Source: CAYTQK01 sp964439745
GTDB taxonomy: Bacteria; Desulfobacterota; Desulfobacteria; Desulfobacterales; Desulfosudaceae
Direction: 5' to 3'
NCBI GenBank assembly: GCA_964439745.1
Contig: CAYTQK010000046.1
Coordinates: forward strand, 1-15,895
DNA: 15,895 nucleotides
How positions within the stretch are numbered: the stretch's first letter is position 1; the number at the start of each line of letters is the position of its first letter. The position numbers were made by a program, and so were the translations under genes. The notes beneath the pieces were generated by a model, which saw only the letters and a list, made by a program, of their open reading frames with translations, ran no database searches and was not told the DNA's origin. Positions 7,884-13,434 of the stretch are shown here, in pieces.

Positions 7884-8671
7884 TCATTGCGGCCGACAAT
7901 CTCCAAACGGTCAGCACCGTGGTGGGCCGGGCCATTGCGGATATGGACGCGGCCGCTATCCGGCAGCTGGTCCGCCGCTGTCTCGCGGCCGGGGCCGGGG
8001 CCATCGACATCAATCCCGGCCCCCTGCCCCGGGCGCCGGAAGAAAAGATGCGCTTTCTGGTCGAAACGGTGCAGGCCGAGACCGATCTTCCCCTGCTGCT
8101 GGATACTACCAATCCCCGGGCGCTGGCAGCCGGGCTGCAGGCCGCCCGCAATCCGGCCGTCATCAACGGCTTTTCCCTGGAGCCGGCCCGGCTGGAGAAG
8201 ATCCTGCCCCTGGCGGCGGCCCATGAGGCCGACATCATCGGCTACCTGCTTGCTCCCGACAGCCGGGTACCGGTGGATGAAAACGAGTGCCTGGAAGTGG
8301 CCGCGCGGCTGTTCGAAGAATTTTTACAAGCCGGAATTCCCGCGGAGCGGCTGATCATCGATCCGGTGGTGGCCCCGCTCATCTGGGATACCGGGGCGGA
8401 CCATAACCGGGCCCTGCCGACGGTGATCCGCCGCCTGCCCGACCTGTTCGGTTGTCCCGTCCGCACCATCGCCGGCCTCTCCAACCTGGCCAGCGGGCAT
8501 AAAAATTACGCGGACAAGGTCCGGCTGGAGCAGGTCTTTCTGCCCATGCTGGCCGCGGCCGGCCTGGACTTTGTTCTGGTCAACATGAATCACGTCGAGA
8601 CGGTCCGCTGCGCCCGGGATTGCGACCTGCTGCTGCGCCCGGGGATATTCGCCTGGGGCTCATTGACCTGA
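7880..8671 (+). CDS. AcsE-like methyltetrahydrofolate:corrinoid methyltransferase (pterin-binding TIM barrel)
   Basis: 263 residues, the same length as AcsE, which moves the methyl group of methyltetrahydrofolate to the corrinoid iron-sulfur protein in the acetyl-CoA (Wood-Ljungdahl) pathway. Family landmarks are present: AIDINPGP (42-48, compare DLNVGP), LLLDTTN with D75, INGFS with N96, IIDP with D161 and GLSNLASG with N202. From memory, D75, N96, D160 and N199 bind the pterin in the Moorella enzyme, so the site is conserved. The start overlaps the deacetylase stop as ATGA (7880-7883), which implies coupled translation. No acsC, acsD or other pathway gene is in view, so it could be a paralogue serving another corrinoid protein. 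Dihydropteroate synthase is unlikely given the AcsE-like motifs. Confidence 0.82.
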   Translation: MIIAADNLQTVSTVVGRAIADMDAAAIRQLVRRCLAAGAGAIDINPGPLPRAPEEKMRFLVETVQAETDLPLLLDTTNPRALAAGLQAARNPAVINGFSLEPARLEKILPLAAAHEADIIGYLLAPDSRVPVDENECLEVAARLFEEFLQAGIPAERLIIDPVVAPLIWDTGADHNRALPTVIRRLPDLFGCPVRTIAGLSNLASGHKNYADKVRLEQVFLPMLAAAGLDFVLVNMNHVETVRCARDCDLLLRPGIFAWGSLT

Positions 8672-8833
8672 GGCGCAGGTTGGCGGCGGGTTCTCCCCGT
8701 CCAGGGCGCCGGAGAGGATGGCGATGCCCATGACCAGGTGGATGAAGAACATGCAGGAGAACAGGTCGGTCAGGCCGTCCACGATATGGTGGAAAATGGC
8801 CAGCAGGTCCAGGTGCTGTTGGTGAGACGACAT
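8660..8833 (-). CDS. 57-residue membrane protein, possibly the truncated front half of a longer family
   Basis: Reads MSSHQQHLDLLAIFHHIVDG and then a strongly hydrophobic segment, LFSCMFFIHLVMGIAILSGAL (about 25-45), ending NPPPTCASGQ. From memory this resembles the first part of a widespread family of about 120-150-residue membrane proteins. Those begin with a HLxLLxIFHYVxGGLxxLFxCFPxIHLxxG pattern and continue with a second helix after a short proline-containing link. Here the frame stops right after that link. The last 12 bases overlap the 3' end of the convergent AcsE-like gene. It lies 97 bp after the minus-strand membrane gene and has only a weak ribosome site. It could be a remnant or a genuine short membrane protein. 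Confidence 0.5.
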   Translation of the reverse strand: MSSHQQHLDLLAIFHHIVDGLTDLFSCMFFIHLVMGIAILSGALDGENPPPTCASGQ

Positions 8834-8930
8834 GGATTGTTCTTTTGTGCCGGCAAGACAGTTCGGCGCGCACCGTCCTGCCGACTGGGCCGGCGGGCAT
8901 CCGTGGCGGCGCCGGGTGGAGACGGCAAGG

Positions 8931-9374
8931 TTATTTTCTTTTTTCCCCCGGGTCCGGCAGAACGGTCATGATCACGGCCACGATAACCAAGGCCAGGCTT
9001 GCAAAGACATACGACCAGGGCGGCCAGGCCGGCGAGTGGACGGTGACCCGGTACATGGCATTGGCCATGCCGGCGTAGGTGCCGATCAGCAGGATCGGCA
9101 GGACCCGGCGGGCCCAGGCCGCGCCCCGGCGGAAGGGCCCCAGCAGGAGGCTTACTGCAGCCAGGACGATCACCAGCCAGGCCGCCCCGATCACTTTCAT
9201 CAGGGCCAGGATCAGCAGTTGAAACGGTGCCGGCACCTCCGCCCAGGGCAGGCCCACGGCCACGGAATGATAGGGCATGAACGAACTCCGGAACAGGTAA
9301 ATGCCGCCGGAGACGGCCAACCCGATCAGGGCGGCCAGGTAACACCAGAAAGCGATTTTGATGTTCTTTTCCAT
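8931..9374 (-). CDS. Four-helix integral membrane protein of unknown function
   Basis: 147 residues with four clear hydrophobic segments (about 7-28, 50-78, 90-108, 121-141) and a charged end, PDPGEKRK. A positively charged link, GPFRRGAAWARR, lies between helices 2 and 3 and would face the cytoplasm. The loop between helices 1 and 2 (SSFMPYHSVAVGLPWAEV) is the most distinctive part. I do not recognise a family and see no catalytic motif. The start at ATG 9374 is placed by the first helix and by a good promoter 32 bases upstream. It is transcribed away from cas6 and toward the small membrane ORF at 8660-8833, which may share its transcript. Confidence 0.8.
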   Translation of the reverse strand: MEKNIKIAFWCYLAALIGLAVSGGIYLFRSSFMPYHSVAVGLPWAEVPAPFQLLILALMKVIGAAWLVIVLAAVSLLLGPFRRGAAWARRVLPILLIGTYAGMANAMYRVTVHSPAWPPWSYVFASLALVIVAVIMTVLPDPGEKRK

Positions 9375-9412
9375 GGGATCGGTCTCGTATTAGAAAATTG
9401 TAAGATTTTTTA

Positions 9413-9441
9413 ATTATACGGGTTTGATTCCAAAAAGTCAT
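9413..9441 (-). promoter_or_regulatory. Sigma-70 promoter of the four-helix membrane protein
   Basis: On the minus strand ATGACT (9441-9436, 4 of 6) is separated by 17 bases from a perfect TATAAT (9418-9413). The start would be near 9406, about 32 bases before the ATG. The surrounding AT-rich stretch stands out from the GC-rich neighbourhood. Confidence 0.6.
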
Positions 9442-9535
9442 GGGATATCCGGTTTTCCCGGATCGCTGCACGCTCGGATTTTTCAGCGGGCGGATGGCGA
9501 CGCTGCCGGTATCGCCCGGGATCATTGAGAACGGC

Positions 9536-9564
9536 TTGACGCTCGACCGGGAATTGGATACTAT
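9536..9564 (+). promoter_or_regulatory. Sigma-70 promoter of cas6
   Basis: TTGACG (9536-9541, 5 of 6), 17 bases, TACTAT (9559-9564, 4 of 6). The start would be near 9571, leaving a leader of about 75 bases before the cas6 ATG. The leader begins almost at once with a GC hairpin (9576-9591). Confidence 0.55.
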
Positions 9565-9575
9565 CTTTGTCACCT

Positions 9576-9591
9576 GCCCGCCTTGGCGGGC
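9576..9591 (+). repeat. GC-rich hairpin at the start of the cas6 leader
   Basis: GCCCGCC, TT, GGCGGGC is a perfect 7-bp inverted repeat right after the predicted transcription start. No T run follows, so it is not a terminator. It could be an operator, an mRNA 5' stem, or one copy of a dispersed palindrome. No second copy is in the window. Confidence 0.55.
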
Positions 9592-9646
9592 GACCCGGGA
9601 CGGTCAGTTCGGTCTACCAGGAGTCAGTACGTAAGCGGGGGTAGTA

Positions 9647-10594
9647 ATGCAGTTTTCAGGGTGCCAATTTACATGCCAGTTTTTGGATCCGGTGCGCTTG
9701 CCGCCCTTTTCGGGTTCGCTTTTCCGGGATGTCTTCGGCAGCCAGCTGAAGAAGGTGGTCTGCCTTTACCGCAAGGGTCAATGTGATACCTGCCCGGCCG
9801 TCAAGCTGTGCGATTATGCCAGGTTTGTAGAAATGCCCCGGAAGGTGGCGAATGGCAATCAGAAAGGCAAGGGTGCTTCCCGGCTGCGGCCGTTTGTGAT
9901 CGAACCACCGGCCATCAACCAGACCGATTTTCCCGCCGGCGCTTCTTTTATCCTGCGGTTGCTGCTGTTCGGGCCGGCCGTGGAAAGCGCTCCCTCTTTT
10001 ATCCGGGCAGTCGAGGCCATGGGCAAGGGCGGCCTGGCCCGGCGGAGAGGAAAGTTCAGCATCAGCCAGGTGATCTGCGGCCAGCAGGTGGTGGCCGAGC
10101 CCGGCCATTCTCCGCAGATTGTCATGACGCCGCCGGCGCAGATCCACTGGCCGGACCTGGAAGATCCGCCAGAAGCCGGGGAGCAGACGCTGACGGTTCG
10201 TCTGCAAACCCCCCTGAAAGTCAAGCAGGACGGTCAGAATGCGCCGGAGTTGTCGTTTCAGGGCCTGGTCCGCATGACACTGCGTCGGATCGCGGATGTT
10301 CTGAAAAATTTCGGCGAGGGGGAGCCTGATGTGGATTACAAGGCATTGCTGGAAAGTGCCGGGACGGTCCGGACCCTCCAATCGGAACTTGCCTGGTATG
10401 ACTGGCGGAACCATGTTTCCCGCCGTGATCGCTCCCTGCTCAAGGGAAGTATCCTGGGGAGCGTTTCCTTCCAGGGGCAAATCGCGGTTTTCCGGCCGCT
10501 GCTGGATCTGGGCCGGCAGCTGCATATCGGCCGGCAGACCGAGTGCGGGCTGGGTCAATTCGATCTTTCATCGTCGGCGGATACCGGGGCTTGA
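9647..10594 (+). CDS. cas6: Cas6-family CRISPR RNA endoribonuclease, without other cas genes nearby
   Basis: 315 residues. Cas6 cuts CRISPR precursor RNA within its repeats to make guide RNAs. Evidence for the RAMP-fold Cas6 of the COG5551 type: the N-terminal RLPPFSGSLFRDVFGSQLK stretch; a cysteine group C39, C46, C49, C55 in the order seen in this subfamily and probably binding zinc; the central LFGPAVESAPSFIRAVEAMG with GLARRRGKF; and the C-terminal glycine-rich loop HIGRQTECGLGQF. A catalytic residue cannot be named from sequence alone, as in much of the family. ATG 9647 fits the first beta strand and has GGGGG a few bases upstream. It has its own promoter, ends 47 bp before murJ, and has no CRISPR array in this window. 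It is intact, so it may serve an array elsewhere in the genome. Confidence 0.85.
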   Translation: MQFSGCQFTCQFLDPVRLPPFSGSLFRDVFGSQLKKVVCLYRKGQCDTCPAVKLCDYARFVEMPRKVANGNQKGKGASRLRPFVIEPPAINQTDFPAGASFILRLLLFGPAVESAPSFIRAVEAMGKGGLARRRGKFSISQVICGQQVVAEPGHSPQIVMTPPAQIHWPDLEDPPEAGEQTLTVRLQTPLKVKQDGQNAPELSFQGLVRMTLRRIADVLKNFGEGEPDVDYKALLESAGTVRTLQSELAWYDWRNHVSRRDRSLLKGSILGSVSFQGQIAVFRPLLDLGRQLHIGRQTECGLGQFDLSSSADTGA

Positions 10595-10627
10595 GCGGGG
10601 AGCCGGGCAAGGCTTTCATTGGCGAAC

Positions 10628-10633
10628 AAGGGG
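10628..10633 (+). promoter_or_regulatory. Ribosome binding site that sets the murJ start
   Basis: AAGGGG lies 8 bases before ATG 10642. The reading frame is open back to 10543, inside cas6, but those residues do not look like the MurJ N-terminus, so this site favours 10642. Confidence 0.6.
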
Positions 10634-10641
10634 CTTTGAGG

Positions 10642-12210
10642 ATGGATGAAAATCGCCGCATGACCCGGGCCACCGGCGTTATCGGGAGTGCGACCCTGTT
10701 CAGCCGGATTTTCGGCTATGTCCGGGACATGGTCCTGGCTGCCTACCTCGGCGCCGGCATGGTCTCCGATGCCTTTTTCGTGGCTTTTACCATTCCCAAC
10801 CTGCTGCGGCGCCTGTTTGCCGAGGGTTCCCTGACCATCTCCTTTATCCCGGTTTTCACGGAACAACTGGAGAATAAGGGCCGGGCCGAAGCCTTCGCCA
10901 TGGCCGGGTCGGCCCTGCGCCTGCTGTCGGTGATCCTGCTGGCGATGACGGTGATCGGCATCCTCTTCTCCCCGGCCATAGTGCACGTGGTCGGCTGGGG
11001 CTGGACCGTGGATCAGCCGGATAAATTTTCCCTGACCGTAACCCTGACCCGGATCATGTTCCCCTATGTGTTTTTCATCTGCCTGGTGGCGCTGTGCATG
11101 GGTATTTTGAACGCCCTGGGATATTTTGCCGCCCCGGCCCTGGCCCCGGTCCTGCTGAACCTGGCCATGATTGCCGCCATCGTCGGTGTTTCTTTTTTTT
11201 CGAAGGATGCCCTGGTGCGGGTCAACGTGCTGGCCGCGGGCGTGGTGGTCGGCGGCATTCTGCAGCTGCTGCTGCAGGTACCATTCCTGATCCGGGCGGG
11301 GCTGCGACTGCGGCAGAAAACAGTTTTGTTCCACCCCGCCCTGAAGAAGGTCGCCTACCTCATGCTTCCGGCCGTGTTCGGGGCGGCCGTCTACCAGGTC
11401 AACATTATCATCGGCCGCATGCTGGCGACCATGCTGCCGGAAGGCAGTGTTACCTACCTTTACTACGCCGACCGTCTGGTGCAGTTTCCCCTGGGCGTTT
11501 TCGCCATCTCCGGCGCCATGGCGGCCCTGCCGAGCATGTCCCGGCAGGCGGCCGCCGGGGATTACCAGGCCATGGTGGATACCTTCGGCTATTCTTTAAA
11601 ACTGATTTTTTTTATCTCGCTGCCGGCCATGACCGGCTTGATCGTCCTGCGGGAGCCCCTGGTAGCCCTGCTGTTTCAGCACGGCAAATTCAGTGAAGAA
11701 GCGGTGCGCCTGACGGCTTACGCCCTCCTGCTGTATGCCGCGGGATTGTGGGCGGTTTCGGCCGTGCGCATGGTGGTCGCGGTGTTTTACGCCTTGTCAG
11801 ACACGCGCACCCCGGTCCGCATAGCCATCATTGCCACCCTGGCCAATATCGTTTTCAGCCTGGTCCTCATGGGACCCCTGGCGCATGGCGGTCTGGCGCT
11901 GGCAACTTCGCTGTCGGCGGTTTTGAATTTTCTGCTGCTGATGCGGGCCCTGCAGGTGAAGCTGGGTAAGCTGAGAGGTGGTTCGCTGACCCGGGCCGTG
12001 GTCCGGTATGTTTTCTGTTCATCGGTGATGGGCCTGGGGGTGTGGCAAGTGGCCGGCTGGGTCATTCCAGCCGAAGCTTCTTTTTCTTCCCTGCTGCTGG
12101 GGACGCTGCTCAGCATCGGGGTGGGGGTTGCCATCTATCTGCTTTTGTCGTATAGTTTACGGAGTCAGGAGCTTACGGATCTGGTGAAAGCGCTCAGAAG
12201 AAGCGGGTAG
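10642..12210 (+). CDS. murJ: Lipid II flippase MurJ (MviN)
   Basis: A 522-residue polytopic inner-membrane protein of the MOP superfamily that moves lipid II across the membrane for peptidoglycan synthesis. The N-terminal signature is strong: ATLFSRIFGYVRDMVLAAYLG and SDAFFVAFTIPNLLRRLFAEG carry the arginines and the aspartate that line the MurJ cavity in E. coli, followed by SFIPVFTEQLE. Hydrophobic segments continue through the length in a pattern fitting about 14 helices, and VYQVNIIIGRMLATMLPEG and YYADRLVQFPLGVFAI match the central family motifs. It heads a murJ-ftsB-TPR group with gaps of 4 bp and then an ATGA overlap, a compact cell-envelope operon. Transcription could also come through from cas6. 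Confidence 0.97.
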   Translation: MDENRRMTRATGVIGSATLFSRIFGYVRDMVLAAYLGAGMVSDAFFVAFTIPNLLRRLFAEGSLTISFIPVFTEQLENKGRAEAFAMAGSALRLLSVILLAMTVIGILFSPAIVHVVGWGWTVDQPDKFSLTVTLTRIMFPYVFFICLVALCMGILNALGYFAAPALAPVLLNLAMIAAIVGVSFFSKDALVRVNVLAAGVVVGGILQLLLQVPFLIRAGLRLRQKTVLFHPALKKVAYLMLPAVFGAAVYQVNIIIGRMLATMLPEGSVTYLYYADRLVQFPLGVFAISGAMAALPSMSRQAAAGDYQAMVDTFGYSLKLIFFISLPAMTGLIVLREPLVALLFQHGKFSEEAVRLTAYALLLYAAGLWAVSAVRMVVAVFYALSDTRTPVRIAIIATLANIVFSLVLMGPLAHGGLALATSLSAVLNFLLLMRALQVKLGKLRGGSLTRAVVRYVFCSSVMGLGVWQVAGWVIPAEASFSSLLLGTLLSIGVGVAIYLLLSYSLRSQELTDLVKALRRSG

Positions 12211-12214
12211 GACG

Positions 12215-12514
12215 ATGAAACTGCTGCAGTCCAGGATTGTTTTTGCGCTGGTAGGAATCGCCCTGCTCTGGCTGGCCGGGATGATTCTGCTGGGGAAAAA
12301 CGGGTATCTGGATTATCGGGAGCTGAAGCAGCGCCAAAACCGGATAACAGTTGAAAACCGCGCCGCCGCGGAGGAAAATGACCATCTGCGCCGGCGCGTC
12401 TTGCGGCTGAAAAGCGATCCCGATTATATCGAGCACGTGGCCAGAAAAGAACTGGGCATGGTCGAACCGGAGGAACTGATCTATAAATACAAGTCGGAGG
12501 ACAAGGCCCCATGA
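12215..12514 (+). CDS. ftsB: Cell division protein FtsB (septum formation initiator)
   Basis: 99 residues. One transmembrane helix (about 8-28) is followed by GKNGYLDYRELKQ, matching the GKNGxxDY of FtsB. A periplasmic coiled coil comes next (about 35-70, rich in E, R, L and A), then SDPDYIEHVARKELGMVEPEELIYKY, the typical A-R-x-E-L-G-M...P-x-E end. FtsB links FtsL and FtsQ in the divisome. Length equals the family norm. It starts 4 bp after the murJ stop, and its own stop overlaps the next ATG. In many proteobacteria ftsB sits next to eno or ispD, so the murJ pairing is a different arrangement. Confidence 0.92.
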   Translation: MKLLQSRIVFALVGIALLWLAGMILLGKNGYLDYRELKQRQNRITVENRAAAEENDHLRRRVLRLKSDPDYIEHVARKELGMVEPEELIYKYKSEDKAP

Positions 12515-12846
12515 AGGACAATCCCCTTTTTTATACCGTCTCCATGGCCCGGCTGTGCGCGGCGCAGGGGCATGCCGATAAGAGTGCGGAAATCTACCGC
12601 TATCTGCTCAAGAACGATTTGGGGAATGACGATCTCCGGAAGGCGCTGGCAGCGGTGACCGAGACGGGGCAAGCCGACGGCAGTTTCCCTGCTCCTGTTC
12701 CCGACGGCAAAACGGACACGGAACCGGTTCCGGAGCATTTGCAGCATCTGGTCAACCGGTGGATCAGCCTGCTGGTGGAGCGCGACCTGAAACGCCGGTT
12801 TGACGAGGTTCGCCACAGGATTTCCAGCATGTCCGGACCGGACTGA
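12511..12846 (+). CDS. Small TPR-like protein of unknown function
   Basis: 111 residues, translationally coupled to ftsB by an ATGA overlap (12511-12514). The N-terminus FYTVSMARLCAAQGHADKSAEIYRYLL (about residues 7-34, with A-x-x-x-A-x-x-x-Y spacing) looks like one tetratricopeptide unit. A variable proline-rich middle and a helical, charged end (WISLLVERDLKRRFDEVRHRIS) follow. There is no signal peptide or membrane helix, so it is presumably cytoplasmic. The context suggests a part in envelope growth or division, perhaps as an adaptor. This is inference from position only. Confidence 0.7.
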   Translation: MKDNPLFYTVSMARLCAAQGHADKSAEIYRYLLKNDLGNDDLRKALAAVTETGQADGSFPAPVPDGKTDTEPVPEHLQHLVNRWISLLVERDLKRRFDEVRHRISSMSGPD

Positions 12847-12907
12847 GGAAAGCGGCGTAGTCCGGGATAATATTCCGGAAATAAAGCAGATATGTTGCCG
12901 CAGCCAT

Positions 12908-12940
12908 CCGGTTCCCCGGCTGAGGGGGGCCGGTTTTTTT
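12908..12940 (+). terminator. Intrinsic terminator of the murJ-ftsB operon
   Basis: CCGGTTCCCC (12908-12917), loop GGCTGA, GGGGGGCCGG (12924-12933) form a 10-bp stem with two G-U pairs, followed directly by seven T. It lies 61 bases after the last stop codon. Confidence 0.9.
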
Positions 12941-13042
12941 ATGGAAGAAGGCGTTCGGGGGAGGGATTCAGCAAGGGGGAAAACCATCGGATCGGGATAA
13001 AAAAAGATCCTGGAATAAAAGGAGTCCTGTTTTGAAAAAAGG
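12941..13042. other. Spacer between terminator and RNA promoter
   Basis: A purine-rich stretch with no ORF of note. The only structure is a weak hairpin, GGATC...GATCC, around an A-rich loop near 12989-13010. It forms the first part of the 588-bp gene-free region 12847-13434. Confidence 0.5.
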
Positions 13043-13071
13043 TTGACATTTATCCGTTGATCCACTATGTT
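13043..13071 (+). promoter_or_regulatory. Sigma-70 promoter of the structured RNA / tolC leader
   Basis: A perfect TTGACA (13043-13048), exactly 17 bases, TATGTT (13066-13071, 4 of 6). A TATAAT also occurs at 13076-13081 but has no -35 at proper distance. Transcription would begin near 13078, at the edge of the dyad ATCTTA-TAA-TAAGAT (13080-13094), which could be an operator or the first hairpin of the RNA. Confidence 0.65.
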
Positions 13072-13079
13072 TTCATATA

Positions 13080-13094
13080 ATCTTATAATAAGAT
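13080..13094. repeat. 15-bp perfect dyad at the predicted transcription start
   Basis: ATCTTA, TAA, TAAGAT is a perfect 6-bp inverted repeat directly after the -10 of the promoter at 13043-13071. The position fits a repressor operator. As RNA it would form only a weak AU stem. Confidence 0.45.
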
Positions 13095-13293
13095 AGATGC
13101 GATTCGGAGTGGGGTGGCAACCAGACTTTCTGTCCATCTCTGGCATAACACCATGGAATGAATTGCCATCGCGTTGTCTTCATGCTGCTAGGGTAGGAAG
13201 AGGAGATGGGCAGTTATGGAACACGAGCGAACAGGCTTGTTGTGCGTTGCGGTTTTAAGAAAACCGTGGGCAGGTCAGTTTCGGTAGTTGAAT

Positions 13294-13329
13294 AAAAGGG
13301 AAGCCCGGGGCACGGGCTTCCCTTTTTTT
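13294..13329 (+). terminator. Strong intrinsic terminator between the RNA and tolC
   Basis: AAAAGGGAAGCCCG (13294-13307) pairs with CGGGCTTCCCTTTT (13313-13326) around the loop GGGCA, with seven T at 13323-13329. The A run on the left also makes it usable from the other strand. It lies about 105 bases before the tolC start, so tolC needs read-through or a further promoter. None of quality is visible in 13331-13434. Confidence 0.92.
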
Positions 13330-13434
13330 GTGGAAAATTGGCGGGCAAAACCCGTATCTAAAGTGGCGCAGGTCCGGGCAGGGCAAGGACAGTGAATCCA
13401 GTTGTGCCGGTTGATCATAGGGGAAGGGAAAATT

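Larger units (their letters stand above)
13078..13330 (+). ncRNA. Unidentified structured RNA or regulatory leader upstream of tolC
   Basis: About 250 nt bounded by a good promoter and a very strong terminator. Hand folding gives a 12-bp continuous helix pairing 13130-13141 with 13202-13213 (two G-U pairs). It encloses a junction with two arms: GGCA/TGCC at 13142-13145 and 13164-13167, and TCTTC/GAAGA at 13177-13181 and 13197-13201. Outside it are a stem around 13221-13243 (CGAGC/GCTTG core) and the perfect hairpin CGGTTTT-AAG-AAAACCG (13250-13266). I could not match it to 6S, SRP, tmRNA, RNase P or the common riboswitch cores (c-di-GMP, SAM, TPP, cobalamin, glycine). The coordinates are bounds from the promoter and terminator, not measured ends. 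Confidence 0.5.

Noticed and set aside
9375..10641. CRISPR repeats near cas6
   Set aside because: No direct repeats of 23-40 bases with regular spacers were seen in the flanks or elsewhere in the window.
13097..13258. 53-codon ORF starting MRFGVGWQPD inside the RNA region
   Set aside because: No ribosome binding site, no recognisable protein features, and it runs across the predicted RNA stems. It is within chance for this length.
13078..13330. 6S RNA or a CsrA-sponge RNA
   Set aside because: The fold is multi-armed, not one long hairpin with a central bubble. The GGA count is near what chance gives in a G-rich stretch.
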